From assembly GCF_000378245.1 (NCBI RefSeq), contig NZ_KB899496.1:1-64000 (forward strand): a stretch of DNA of 64,000 bases. Reading direction: 5' to 3'. The notes under the pieces were generated by a model. It searched no databases. It saw only the letters and a program-made list of their open reading frames with translations, and was not told the origin of the DNA. Origin of the DNA: Aromatoleum toluclasticum ATCC 700605 (GTDB lineage Bacteria; Pseudomonadota; Gammaproteobacteria; Burkholderiales; Rhodocyclaceae). The position numbers and the translations under genes are program-made. Shown here one piece after another: positions 55,402-64,000 of the stretch; the stretch's first letter is position 1, and every line of letters begins with the position of its first letter.

Positions 55402-56217
55402 TCATGGCGAATCGACGCCCGCGTCGCGTGGCGGTTCGCCATACACGCGCCGTTCGCCGGCTGCGGGGTCGGCGCCGTAGAACTGCCGGAGCTGCCCGTA
55501 GATGGCCGGGAAGTCCTCCTGCAACAGGCAGGGGGCTTCGAAGAAGGCTTCCGACGCGACGGCGAAGAACTCCCCCGGGCTCTCGGACCCGTAGGGGTCC
55601 AGCACCGTCTCCGCATGGGCATCGACCTGTCGGCAGAAGCGCTCGTAGCCTTCCGAGAAGGCCTCCGCCCAGCCCTTGCGCGACATCCCCGAGGGCAGCA
55701 GGGGCAGTCCGTCGACCTCACCGTTTTCCATGTCCAGCTTGTGGGCGAACTCGTGGATGACGACGTTCACGCCTTCCGGCGCATCCTCCCCGTCGTGCCA
55801 CGACACCAGCACCGGCCCGCCTTCCCACGCTTCGCCGAGCACCTCGTCGTCGTATTCATGCACGACGCCGGCCTCGTCCATGACCTTGCGCGGAATGACG
55901 AAATCGCCCGGGTAGACGATGACGCCGACCCAGCCGCGGTAGGCGCGCAAGCCGATGCGCAGCACGGGCAGGCAGGCCTGCAGGGCGATCGTGACGATGA
56001 CCTCGTCGGTGAGTGCGAAGCCGTGGGCGCCGTAAAACTGCTTCTCGGCGATGAAGGTACGAGCCAGTTCGCGCAGCCGCAGGCGGTGCTCCGGTTCGAG
56101 GTAGTCGAGGAAGGGCAGACGCGCTTCCGCACGTATCCACATCGCGTCGGAAACCGACACCGCATCGACGCGGCGCGCCCTGCGCCAGCGGCGGAAGCGT
56201 TCCAGGATGCTGATCAT
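55402..56217 (-). CDS. mtfA: MtfA-family zinc peptidase
   Basis: 271 residues, matching MtfA (YeeI), which in E. coli is an aminopeptidase that binds the glucose-PTS repressor Mlc. The zinc motif HEFAH is at residues 155-159 in NVVIHEFAHKLDMENG. Upstream are a positively charged N-terminus and GWVGVIVYPGDFVIPR. ATG 56217 is 4 bases after the EamA stop, so the two genes are probably co-transcribed. No Mlc gene in the window. 55191-55401 contains no feature. Confidence 0.88.
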   Translation of the reverse strand: MISILERFRRWRRARRVDAVSVSDAMWIRAEARLPFLDYLEPEHRLRLRELARTFIAEKQFYGAHGFALTDEVIVTIALQACLPVLRIGLRAYRGWVGVIVYPGDFVIPRKVMDEAGVVHEYDDEVLGEAWEGGPVLVSWHDGEDAPEGVNVVIHEFAHKLDMENGEVDGLPLLPSGMSRKGWAEAFSEGYERFCRQVDAHAETVLDPYGSESPGEFFAVASEAFFEAPCLLQEDFPAIYGQLRQFYGADPAAGERRVYGEPPRDAGVDSP

Positions 56218-56221
56218 CGCG

Positions 56222-57115
56222 TCAGCGCGCCGGGCCGCGGGTTGCCAGCACGATGCCCGCAAACACCAGCGCGATTCCCGCGAAGTGGTACCACAGCGGC
56301 CGTTCGCCGAGGAAGATCGCCGCCAGTACGGTCGTGAACACGGGCATCAGATGGATGAACTGCGCACCGCGGCTCGGGCCGACGGCTGCCACGGCGGCGT
56401 TGTAGAACACATAGCCGAGAAAGCCCGGGAATATTCCCGTGTAGAGGATGCCCGTGATCGACGCGGCGCTGACTGCGATCGTCCGCCCGGAGGCGATTTC
56501 CCAAAGATAGGCGGGGATCAGCGGCAGCAGCCCGACCAGCGTGAAGGCGGCGAGCAGCAGCATCGGATCCACTCCGGCGGGGCGTCGCTGCAGCCCGACG
56601 GTGTAGATGCCCCAGGTCAGCACCGCGAGCAGCATCCACAGGTCGCCGAGGTTGAGGCTCAGCCCGAGCAGGGTCGCGATGCTGCCGCGGCTCACGATCG
56701 TCATCACGCCGGCGAAGGACAGCACGATCGCCAGCGCCTCCAGCCGCCCGAGGCGCTTGCCGAGGAACAGGAAGGCCAGCACGATCGTCGCGATGGGGGT
56801 GAAGGAGTTGAGCAGCGTCGCGCTCGTCGCGGTCGTGTACTGGAGGGCGATGTAGGCGAAGGTGTTGTAGCCCCCGACGCCGACAAGGCCGAGGAACACC
56901 ACCGTCGGCCAGCGCGCCCGCAGTTGCGGCCACTGGCTACGCAGGTGCGGCAGCGCGAACGGCAGCATCAGCGTCAGCGCGATCGTCCAGCGCCAGAAAG
57001 CCAGCGCCAGCGGCGGGACCGCCCCGTGCAGGCCACGGCCGACGATCATGTTGCCGGACCAGAACAGCACGGTGAGGGTGAGCAGGAGGTAGGGGTTGGC
57101 GAATGTTTTTTTCAT
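56222..57115 (-). CDS. EamA/DMT-superfamily transporter
   Basis: 297 residues, ten membrane segments in two EamA repeats; LTVLFWSGNMIVGRGLHG opens the first and LTWGIYTVGLQRRPAG the second. Probable exporter of a metabolite or amino acid; substrate unknown. Divergent from relA. Confidence 0.9.
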   Translation of the reverse strand: MKKTFANPYLLLTLTVLFWSGNMIVGRGLHGAVPPLALAFWRWTIALTLMLPFALPHLRSQWPQLRARWPTVVFLGLVGVGGYNTFAYIALQYTTATSATLLNSFTPIATIVLAFLFLGKRLGRLEALAIVLSFAGVMTIVSRGSIATLLGLSLNLGDLWMLLAVLTWGIYTVGLQRRPAGVDPMLLLAAFTLVGLLPLIPAYLWEIASGRTIAVSAASITGILYTGIFPGFLGYVFYNAAVAAVGPSRGAQFIHLMPVFTTVLAAIFLGERPLWYHFAGIALVFAGIVLATRGPAR

Positions 57116-57233
57116 TATGGGTGCGAGCCCGGTTGCGTGGCGGCGCATCCGCGTGGCGCATCGTTCGGGCCGAAGATGATCTCACAACGAGCGGATGTGG
57201 CGTGCTCCGCGGCGTGATTGACGCACCATATGG

Positions 57234-57239
57234 GATAAT
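57234..57239 (+). promoter_or_regulatory. extended -10 box close to relA start
   Basis: GATAAT at 57234-57239 with TG one base upstream (TGGGATAAT) is an extended -10. It ends 7 bases before the ATG at 57246, so the message would be leaderless or nearly so. Confidence 0.45.
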
Positions 57240-57245
57240 CCGCAC

Positions 57246-59450
57246 ATGGTTTCCGTCACGCATGCAATTTCCCAGTCCGAGTCCGCGGCTCCCATCGACC
57301 TGCTCGCCGAAGGGCTGAGCACGGAGGAGCGCGCGGCCATCGTCGATGCCGTCGCCCTTGCCGAGGGCGTCTATGAAGGACATTTCCTCGGCACCGGGGA
57401 ATCCGTCTGGACACACGCGATCGGTATGGCGCTGATCGTGGCCTCGTTGCGCCTCGACGTCGAGACGCGGATCGCGGCGATCCTGTTTGCCGTCGGTGAT
57501 TACATCGAAGACGCCACCGACAAGATCGGGGAAAAGTTCGGTCAGCCCGCCGCCCTGCTCGTCGATGGGCTGCGCCGCCTGAATGGCCTGCGCCTGCTCA
57601 CGCGCATGACCGCGACCGCGACGGCGCCCGAGATCCGCGCCCAGACCGAGGTCCTGCGCAAGATGCTGCTCGCGATGGTCGAGGACATCCGCGTCGTGCT
57701 GCTGCGGCTCGCGTCGCGCACGCAGACGCTGCGCTACTTCACGGAGCACAAGGTCGACGTCCGCGCCGACGTCGCGCGCGAAAGCCTCGACATCTACGCG
57801 CCGCTCGCGAACCGCCTCGGCGTGTGGCAGCTCAAGTGGGAACTGGAAGACCTGTCCTTCCGCTTCCTCGAGCCGGAAACCTACAAGCGCATCGCCAAGA
57901 TGCTCGACGAGCGCCGGGTCGAGCGCGAGGAATTCATCCAGTCGTCGATCGAGCGGCTGCAGAAGGAAATCGCCGCGGTCGGCATCGAGGCCGAGGTCTA
58001 CGGGCGGCCGAAGCATATCTACAGCATCTACAACAAGATGCGCGCCAAGCGGCTCGACTTCTCGCAGGTGTACGACATCCGCGCCCTGCGGGTGCTCGTC
58101 GACAACGTGCGCGACTGCTACACGGTGCTCGGCATCGTGAACCAGTTGTGGCAGCCGATCGGCCAGGAATTCGACGACTACATCACGAACCCCAAGGGCA
58201 ACAACTACCAGTCCCTGCACACCGCGGTGCTGGCCGGCGACGGCCGTGCGCTGGAGGTCCAGATCCGCACGCACGAGATGCACCGCCACGCGGAACTCGG
58301 CGTCGCCGCGCACTGGCGCTACAAGGAAGGCAACAAGAGCCACGGCCACGAGTACGACGAAAAGATCGCGCTGCTGCGCAGCCTGCTGTCGTGGCGCGAC
58401 GAAGTGACCGACTCGGCCGACTGGGTCGAGAAATTCAAGCGCGCCTCGCTCGACGACGCGATCTACGTGCTCACGCCGCAGGGCAAGGTCGTGGACCTGC
58501 CGCGCGGCGCCACGCCGATCGATTTCGCTTACCGCCTGCATACCGACCTCGGTCACCGTTGCCGCGGCGCCAAGGTTGACGGCCACCTCGTACCCCTCAG
58601 CACGCAGCTCGAAAACGGGCAGACCGTCGAGATCAACGTCGCCAAGGAGGGTGGCCCCTCGCGCGACTGGTTGAACCCCACGCAGCACTACGTCGCGACC
58701 AGCCGTGCGCGCAACAAGATCCGGCAGTTTTTCAGCCAGCAGGAAGAGGAAGAACTGCTGGCCCGGGGGCGCAGCTTCGTCACGCGCGAACTGCAGCGCG
58801 AACGCCAGTCGCGTGCGAACATCGACGAGCTTGCCGGCCGGCTGGGCTTCAAGAATGCGGAATCGATGTATCTCGCCGCCGGCCGCGGTGAAGTCGGGGT
58901 CCGCGCGGTGCAGATGGCGCTGCGCGAGGGCGAGGCGCCCGAAGCGTCGGTTCCCGAACCCGAGATCGTCATCGGCCGGCGCCACAAGGACGAGTCCAAC
59001 GACAAGGTGCTCGTCGTCGGCGTCGGCAAGCTCATGACCTCGCTCGGCCGCTGCTGCAAGCCGGCACCCCCGGATGCCATCGAAGGCTTCGTCACCCGCG
59101 GCCGCGGGGTGTCCATCCACCGCATCGACTGCCCCGACTTCCAGCGCCTGGTGCGCGATCACCCGGAACGGGTCATCGAGGCGAATTGGGGCGAACAGGC
59201 CTTCAACAATCGCGAATCGGTCTTTCCGGTCGACGTCGCCGTTCAGGCCGCCGACAGGCAGGGGCTGCTGCGCGATATTTCCGAAGTCCTGTCGCGCGAG
59301 AAACTCAACGTCATCGCCGTCAATACCATCACGAAGAAGGGTATGGCGTTCATGCGCTTCACGATGGAGGTCAACAGCGTGGCGCAGGTGCAGCGCGCGA
59401 TCGCGCTCATCCGCGAAGTGCGCGATGTGATCGATGTGCAGCGCAAGTAA
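57246..59450 (+). CDS. relA: (p)ppGpp synthetase RelA
   Basis: 734 residues. Pseudo-hydrolase domain (about 35-180): the HD pair is lost (FAVGDYIED where hydrolases have HDVIED), so it should not degrade (p)ppGpp. Synthetase domain (about 235-350): YDIRALRVLVDNVRDCYTVL and the acidic EFDD motif of monofunctional RelA enzymes, then NPKGNNYQSLHTAV. TGS domain (about 400-460), helical and zinc-finger-like region (GRCCKPAPPD, HRIDCPDF) and C-terminal ACT. It transfers pyrophosphate to GTP or GDP when ribosomes carry uncharged tRNA. Confidence 0.95.
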   Translation: MVSVTHAISQSESAAPIDLLAEGLSTEERAAIVDAVALAEGVYEGHFLGTGESVWTHAIGMALIVASLRLDVETRIAAILFAVGDYIEDATDKIGEKFGQPAALLVDGLRRLNGLRLLTRMTATATAPEIRAQTEVLRKMLLAMVEDIRVVLLRLASRTQTLRYFTEHKVDVRADVARESLDIYAPLANRLGVWQLKWELEDLSFRFLEPETYKRIAKMLDERRVEREEFIQSSIERLQKEIAAVGIEAEVYGRPKHIYSIYNKMRAKRLDFSQVYDIRALRVLVDNVRDCYTVLGIVNQLWQPIGQEFDDYITNPKGNNYQSLHTAVLAGDGRALEVQIRTHEMHRHAELGVAAHWRYKEGNKSHGHEYDEKIALLRSLLSWRDEVTDSADWVEKFKRASLDDAIYVLTPQGKVVDLPRGATPIDFAYRLHTDLGHRCRGAKVDGHLVPLSTQLENGQTVEINVAKEGGPSRDWLNPTQHYVATSRARNKIRQFFSQQEEEELLARGRSFVTRELQRERQSRANIDELAGRLGFKNAESMYLAAGRGEVGVRAVQMALREGEAPEASVPEPEIVIGRRHKDESNDKVLVVGVGKLMTSLGRCCKPAPPDAIEGFVTRGRGVSIHRIDCPDFQRLVRDHPERVIEANWGEQAFNNRESVFPVDVAVQAADRQGLLRDISEVLSREKLNVIAVNTITKKGMAFMRFTMEVNSVAQVQRAIALIREVRDVIDVQRK

Positions 59451-59554
59451 GGCGCGGTCCCGGGGAGATGTCGGGCGCGTGGCAGGATCTTGAAGCCGGG
59501 CGCCTGAGCACGACCTTGCCGGGGTTGAGCAGATCCGGCGGGTCACGTGGCCCT

Positions 59555-61636
59555 TTAGTGGCCCTTCGCGAGCTCCGCCAGCAGGATCATCTGTGCGGCG
59601 CGATGCACGCCGCGCGGCGTCTTGCGCCGGTAGCGGCCATCTTCCTGCATCTCCCAAGCCTGGCAGTTGTCGCCGAGGTAAGCGCGCAGTCCTTCCTTGA
59701 TCACGCGGCGCTTGAGGCGCTGGTCGAGCACGGGGAAGGCGATCTCGATGCGGCCGAAGAAGTTGCGGTCCATCCAGTCCGCGCTCGACAGGTAGACGCG
59801 CTCGTCGCCGCCCGAGCGGAAGTAGAAGATGCGATGGTGCTCGAGGAAACGTCCGACGATGGAGCGCACGCGGATGTTGTCCGATAGTCCGGGAACGCCC
59901 GGGCGCAGCGCGCACGGGCCGCGCACGATGAGGTCGATCTCGACGCCGGCCTGCGACGCCGCGTACAGCGCCTCGATCGTTTCCGGTTCGAGCAGCGCGT
60001 TCATCTTCGCCATGATCTGCGCGCGCCCGCCCTGGCGTGCAATCTCCGCTTCGGCCTCGATCGCCTCGACCACGTTGTGTTGCAGTGCAAACGGCGCCTG
60101 CCAGAGATGCCTGAGGGTGGATGCCTGGCCCAGGCCGGTGAGCTGCTTGAACACTTCGGCAACGTCGCGGCCGATTTCCTCGTTGCAGGTGAGAAGGCCG
60201 AAATCGGTATAGAAACGCGTCGTGCGCGGGTGGTAGTTGCCCGTGCCCAGATGCACGTAACGGCGCAGCCCGCCATCCTCGCGCCGCACCAGCATCAGCA
60301 GTTTCGCGTGGGTCTTGTAGCCGAACACGCCGTACACCACGTGGGCGCCCACCTCCTCGAGCTTGTTCGCCCAGGTGATGTTGGCTTCCTCGTCGAAGCG
60401 GGCGCGCAGTTCCAGCACCACCGTCACTTCCTTGCCCTTCTGTGCCGCGCGCACGAGGTGGTCCATCAGCACCGAGTCGGTGCCCGTACGGTACACCGTC
60501 ATCTTGATCGCGAGCACCTGCGGATCGTCGGCCGCCGCCCGCAGCAGCTCGATCACCGGGCTGAAGCTCTGGAACGGGTGGTGCAGCAGGATGTCCTGCC
60601 GCCGGATCGCCTCGAAGATCTCGACGCGCTGCTCCAGCGCCTTCGGCAGGCTCGGCAGGAAGGGCGAGTAGTTCAGGTCCGGACGGTTCACCCAGTCCGG
60701 CACCTGCATCAGCCGCACCAAGTTGACGATGCCCGGCGTGCGGTACAGCTCCTTCGGGGTCAGGCGGAAATGCTGCAGCAGGAAGGCCGCCATTTCCTCC
60801 GAACAGTTGTCGGCCACTTCCAGGCGCACCGCGTCGCCGAAATGGCGCTGTTGCAGTTCGCCCTTCAGCGAGGCGCGCAGATCCTTCACTTCTTCCTCGT
60901 CCACGAAGAGGTCCGAGTTGCGCGTGACGCGGAACTGATAGCAGCCGTGCACATGCATGCCCGAGAACAGCTCCCCGACGTGGCGATGCAGGACGGAAGA
61001 CAGGAATACGAAGCTGTATTCGTGCTCGCAGATCTCGGCGGGCAGGCGGATCACGCGGGGCAGGGCGCGCGGCGCCTGCACGATCGCCGCGCCCGAGTCG
61101 CGCCCGAAGGCGTCGAGGCCTTCGAGCTCGACGGCGAAATTCAGGCTCTTGTTCAATACGCGCGGGAACGGATGCGCCTGGTCCAGCCCGATAGGGGTGA
61201 GCACCGGCATCACTTCGCGCATGAAGTAGTCGCGCACCCACGCCCCCTGCGCGTCGCTCCACAGGCTGCGGCGCAGGAACACGATGCCCTGGGCTTCCAG
61301 GGCCGGCAGGATGTCGTCGTTCAGCAGGGCGTACTGCTCGGCAATCAGCGCATGGACTTCCTGGCTCACGCGATCCAGCAGCTCGTTCGGCATCAGACCG
61401 TCGGTGCCCGCAGTGTGGCTGCCCAGCCGGATCTGCTCCTTGATCCCCGACACGCGAATCTCGAAGAACTCATCGAGGTTGCTCGACACGATGCACAGGA
61501 AGCGCAACCGTTCGAGCAGCGGCACCGCCTTGTCCGCCGCCTGCGCCAGCACCCGGCGCTGGAATTGCAGAAGCGACAATTCGCGATTGATGAAGTGGTC
61601 GGTGGGGAAACTCTGCGGACGGGCTGGTCTGTGCAT
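59555..61636 (-). CDS. ppk: polyphosphate kinase 1
   Basis: 693 residues, standard for PPK1. N domain starts FINRELSLLQFQRRVLAQA; the phosphorylated histidine is in RYVHLGTGNYHPRT, the second histidine in FLEHHRIFYFRSGG, and DWMDRNFFGRIEIAFPV lies in the C2 domain. Makes polyphosphate from ATP. ATG 61636 gives MHRPARPQSFPTDHF; the longer frame runs into intergenic DNA. Converges on relA. Confidence 0.95.
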   Translation of the reverse strand: MHRPARPQSFPTDHFINRELSLLQFQRRVLAQAADKAVPLLERLRFLCIVSSNLDEFFEIRVSGIKEQIRLGSHTAGTDGLMPNELLDRVSQEVHALIAEQYALLNDDILPALEAQGIVFLRRSLWSDAQGAWVRDYFMREVMPVLTPIGLDQAHPFPRVLNKSLNFAVELEGLDAFGRDSGAAIVQAPRALPRVIRLPAEICEHEYSFVFLSSVLHRHVGELFSGMHVHGCYQFRVTRNSDLFVDEEEVKDLRASLKGELQQRHFGDAVRLEVADNCSEEMAAFLLQHFRLTPKELYRTPGIVNLVRLMQVPDWVNRPDLNYSPFLPSLPKALEQRVEIFEAIRRQDILLHHPFQSFSPVIELLRAAADDPQVLAIKMTVYRTGTDSVLMDHLVRAAQKGKEVTVVLELRARFDEEANITWANKLEEVGAHVVYGVFGYKTHAKLLMLVRREDGGLRRYVHLGTGNYHPRTTRFYTDFGLLTCNEEIGRDVAEVFKQLTGLGQASTLRHLWQAPFALQHNVVEAIEAEAEIARQGGRAQIMAKMNALLEPETIEALYAASQAGVEIDLIVRGPCALRPGVPGLSDNIRVRSIVGRFLEHHRIFYFRSGGDERVYLSSADWMDRNFFGRIEIAFPVLDQRLKRRVIKEGLRAYLGDNCQAWEMQEDGRYRRKTPRGVHRAAQMILLAELAKGH

Positions 61637-61820
61637 CGGTGCGTTTCTTGTGCGCGGAATGGATTGCACAATTATGTGACATTTGTGTTGCGGAATCATG
61701 ACGCGGTGCAATCGGCATGAACGGCCGCGCACGGTGAGGAGATCGCCGCCGGCCCAGGGCAATCGCATGAAAGCGCTTGCCGCCGGATTCGTCCCGGAAT
61801 CGTCCGTGGAGGCACGGATT

Positions 61821-61919
61821 CGTAGGGCGGGAGGAGCCGAAGGCGTATCCCGCCGTGCGGCGCTGGAATACCTTCGTCCGGTGGATTGGCGGAATACGCT
61901 GCGCTCCTCCCGCCCTGCG
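61821..61919. repeat. hairpin-forming dispersed repeat, copy C
   Basis: Outer arms 61821-61837 and 61903-61919 pair with one mismatch; inner arms 61847-61854 and 61888-61895 with one. Closest to copy B in the flanks. It sits in the ppk/ppx intergenic region (61637-62025), which contains no gene; TAGAAT at 61980-61985 is a possible -10 for ppx. Confidence 0.85.
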
Positions 61920-62025
61920 AAGGTTCGTGCGATTGCTTGGGCCCCAGCGCTTGTGCCGGGTCGCTCCGCGGTGCGGTGATAGAATGCCAGCCATTGCCCT
62001 GAAGCTATCCCCCAGCCACCTAGCC

Positions 62026-63534
62026 ATGATGCAAGAGCTGATCGCCGCGATCGATCTCGGATCCAACAGTTTCCGGCTGCAGGTCGGAAGGATCGTCAAC
62101 GACCAGATCTATCCGCTGGACGGGCTCAAGGAAGCGGTGCGTCTTGCGGCCGGGCTGTCTCCCAACAAGATCCTGGATGCGGCTTCGCGGCAGCGCGGAC
62201 TCGCGGCGCTGCGGCGCTTCAACGAACGTCTGCGCGGCTTCGACGGCGGCTCGGTGCGCGCAGTGGCGACGAACACCCTGCGCGTCGCGAAGAACGCGCC
62301 CGAGTTCCTCGTGCAGGCGGAGGCCGCGCTGGGCGTGCCGATCGAAGTCATCGCCGGCCGCGAGGAAGCGCGGCTCATCTACGTCGGCGTTGCGCACACG
62401 CTGCCCGATCCGCACAGGCAGCAGCTGGTCGTCGATATCGGCGGCGGTTCCACCGAATTCATCATCGGCAAGAGCTTCGAGCCCATCCTGCTCGAATCGC
62501 TGTACATGGGCTGCGTCAGCTACAGCCTGCAGTATTTTCCCGACGGAAAGATCGACAAGCGCGGACTCAAGGACGCCGAGATGGCCGCCAGCCGCGAGTT
62601 GCAGGCGATCGCGCACGCGTACCGGGCGACGGGCTGGGAGGTGGCCGTCGGATCGAGCGGCTCGGCCAAGGCGCTCGCCGAGATCCTCGAGCAGAACGGA
62701 TTGTCCGACGGCGGCATCACGCGCGAGGGCATGGAGCGCCTGAAGGCCATCCTGCTGCGCGCCGGCAGCCTCGACCGCTTGCAACTTGCCGGACTCAGGG
62801 GGGACCGCCTGCCGGTCCTGCTCGGCGGATTTGCGATCATGTCGGCAGTGTTCAAGGAGTTCGGCGTCGAACGCATGGTGTTCTCCGAAGGTGCGCTGCG
62901 CCTGGGCGTGCTTTACGACCTTCTCGGGCGCTACCATCACCACGACCTGCGCGATGCCACCGTGTCTGCGTTCGTCGCGCGCTACGCGGTGGACCGCCGC
63001 CAGGCCGACGAAGTCGCGGACACCGCCGCACACCTTTTCGCGGGCCTGGTTCCCGAGAGCCTGCACGGGGAAGGCCCGCATCCCGATCTGCGCTTCCTCC
63101 GCTGGGCCGCCTTGCTGCACGAGATCGGCATTTCGGTCGCGCACTCCAGCTACCACAAGCACAGCGCCTACATTCTCGCCAACGCCGATATGCCAGGATT
63201 TTCGCGCATGGACCAGGGGCGGATCGCGCGCCTCGTGCTCGCGCATCGTGGCAAGCTTGAACGCGTCGCCGCGCTCGATCCGGACAGCTCCGACTGGCTG
63301 CTGATCGTCTGCCTGCGCCTGGCAGCCGTCATCCACCGCGCGCGCGACGGGCGCGGCGTCCCACCGATCCAGCTTCGGCGCGACGGCCGCGGCTTCATCG
63401 TCACGGCGAAGGAGGGCTGGCTCAAGCAGCTGCCGCTCACGGCAGCGGCAATCGACGAAGAGCAGCGGCAATGGTTCTCCGTCGGGCGCAGTCTCGTCCT
63501 GCACACGCATACAGGCCGTACGCTCGCCGCCTGA
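62026..63534 (+). CDS. ppx: exopolyphosphatase (Ppx/GppA family)
   Basis: 502 residues. The actin-like ATPase fold starts AAIDLGSNSFRLQVGRI; VVDIGGGSTEFIIG is the second phosphate loop; a C-terminal HD-like domain holds HEIGISVAHSSYHKHSAYI. It removes phosphate from polyphosphate ends and may also act on pppGpp. ATG 62026 is preferred over 61984 because a TAGAAT -10 box overlaps the latter; 62029 is also possible. Divergent from ppk. Confidence 0.93.
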   Translation: MMQELIAAIDLGSNSFRLQVGRIVNDQIYPLDGLKEAVRLAAGLSPNKILDAASRQRGLAALRRFNERLRGFDGGSVRAVATNTLRVAKNAPEFLVQAEAALGVPIEVIAGREEARLIYVGVAHTLPDPHRQQLVVDIGGGSTEFIIGKSFEPILLESLYMGCVSYSLQYFPDGKIDKRGLKDAEMAASRELQAIAHAYRATGWEVAVGSSGSAKALAEILEQNGLSDGGITREGMERLKAILLRAGSLDRLQLAGLRGDRLPVLLGGFAIMSAVFKEFGVERMVFSEGALRLGVLYDLLGRYHHHDLRDATVSAFVARYAVDRRQADEVADTAAHLFAGLVPESLHGEGPHPDLRFLRWAALLHEIGISVAHSSYHKHSAYILANADMPGFSRMDQGRIARLVLAHRGKLERVAALDPDSSDWLLIVCLRLAAVIHRARDGRGVPPIQLRRDGRGFIVTAKEGWLKQLPLTAAAIDEEQRQWFSVGRSLVLHTHTGRTLAA

Positions 63535-63541
63535 GAACGGA

Positions 63542-64000
63542 ATGCGCAGCCCCGAGATCGCCACCGACCCGGCGACGCCGCCCGGCGCACGCAGCGTAGT
63601 GCGCCTGCAGGGCGACTGGACGCTGCGTGCACTGGCCAACCGGCTGCGGAGCTTCCGCGAACAGCTTGCGGGCAGGCGCGACGATGTGGCGTGGTCCTTG
63701 AATGGAATCTCGCGTCTCGACAGCTTCGGTGCCGCGCTGATGTGGCACGCGTGGGGCAAGCGCTGGCCGGAATCCATCGAAATCCCGGACGACCTGCGGG
63801 CGGTCATCGGCCGCGTGGCCGCCAGTGCCGAGTCGCCCCTGCCGGGCGTGCCGCGCTTCAACGTCGTAGACGCCGTCATCGTGCTCGGCAGCATGCTGCT
63901 CTCGTTCCGCGACCATGCGCTCGACTTCACCCGCCTGCTCGGCCAGTTGTGCCTCGATCTCGCTTACCTCCTGCGCCATCCCGCGGAGTGGCCGCTGCGC
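63542..64000 (+). CDS. MlaE-family ABC transporter permease with N-terminal STAS-like domain (partial)
   Basis: First 153 residues of a gene that runs out of the window. Residues about 18-100 resemble a STAS domain (VVRLQGDWTLRALANRLRSF; SRLDSFGAALMWHAWG), then a hydrophobic segment (VVDAVIVLGSMLLSF) and FTRLLGQLCLDLAYLLRHPA at the start of the MlaE permease. STAS-MlaE fusions serve phospholipid or toluene-tolerance type transporters. It begins 7 bases after ppx and may share its message. Confidence 0.8.
   Translation, partial: MRSPEIATDPATPPGARSVVRLQGDWTLRALANRLRSFREQLAGRRDDVAWSLNGISRLDSFGAALMWHAWGKRWPESIEIPDDLRAVIGRVAASAESPLPGVPRFNVVDAVIVLGSMLLSFRDHALDFTRLLGQLCLDLAYLLRHPAEWPLR

Noticed and set aside
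57219-57239. TTGACG plus GATAAT as a standard relA promoter
   Set aside because: The spacer is about 10 bases, too short; only the extended -10 was kept.
56937-61262. Minus-strand open frame of 1441 codons across relA and ppk
   Set aside because: Runs antisense through relA and out of frame through ppk; no coherent domain despite its length.

Overview
The window is high-GC DNA with dense, mostly short-spaced genes on both strands. The gene set (soxBDAG sarcosine oxidase, a CeoR/BpeT-like efflux locus, the DUF3348/DUF802/DUF2894 set, sqr, CysTWA, and relA, ppk and ppx close together) points to a betaproteobacterium, most likely a Rhodocyclales member of the Azoarcus/Aromatoleum/Thauera type. 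This is inferred from gene content; no rRNA or other taxonomic marker is present. I saw no tRNA, rRNA, CRISPR array, phage module or insertion sequence.

Layout. 1-7047: sarcosine catabolism operon sdaA (cut by the window edge)-soxB-soxD-soxA-soxG-folB. 7048-15673: LysR-controlled RND efflux locus (small ORF, LysR, degenerate lipase-like protein, adaptor, pump, outer-membrane channel), with a duplicated two-part operator and a mer-like operator. 15676-15990: remnant of a DJ-1/PfpI gene. 16130-20565: four overlapping genes, DUF3348, DUF802 (MotA/ZorA-like membrane protein with a long tail), an OmpA/MotB-like protein and DUF2894. They look like a proton-driven envelope motor of unknown purpose and are the best candidate here for an undescribed system. 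20671-25517: diguanylate cyclase, hemerythrin, ferredoxin, a cysteine-free Crp/Fnr regulator, and an sdhC-sdhD-sdhB operon that lacks sdhA. 25634-34379: membrane and PAS proteins, a PhoX-like phosphatase, PpnN, two sensor proteins without output domains (one behind a sigma-28-type promoter) and YceI. 34508-39758: DsbA-like and DUF1330 proteins, then sulfate uptake genes sbp-cysT-cysW-cysA. 39777-43582: cation exchanger, glyoxalase-like protein, ankyrin protein and sulfide:quinone oxidoreductase. 43890-51936: minus-strand run of a DUF4010 membrane protein, the AmmeMemoRadiSam trio, a degenerate hydrolase and mfd. 52088-64000: ispD-ispF-thpR, YbaK-like protein, host-attachment protein, mtfA, EamA transporter, relA, ppk, ppx and the start of an MlaE-type permease gene.

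How the genes work together. The first operon would take sarcosine to glycine and one-carbon units and serine to pyruvate. The efflux locus has the order of the Burkholderia ceo/bpeEF operons. RelA, Ppk and Ppx lie within 6.3 kb and make or degrade (p)ppGpp and polyphosphate. A hairpin-forming repeat of about 100 bp occurs three times, at 42170, 53872 and 61821. All functions are read from sequence patterns; no database search was run.
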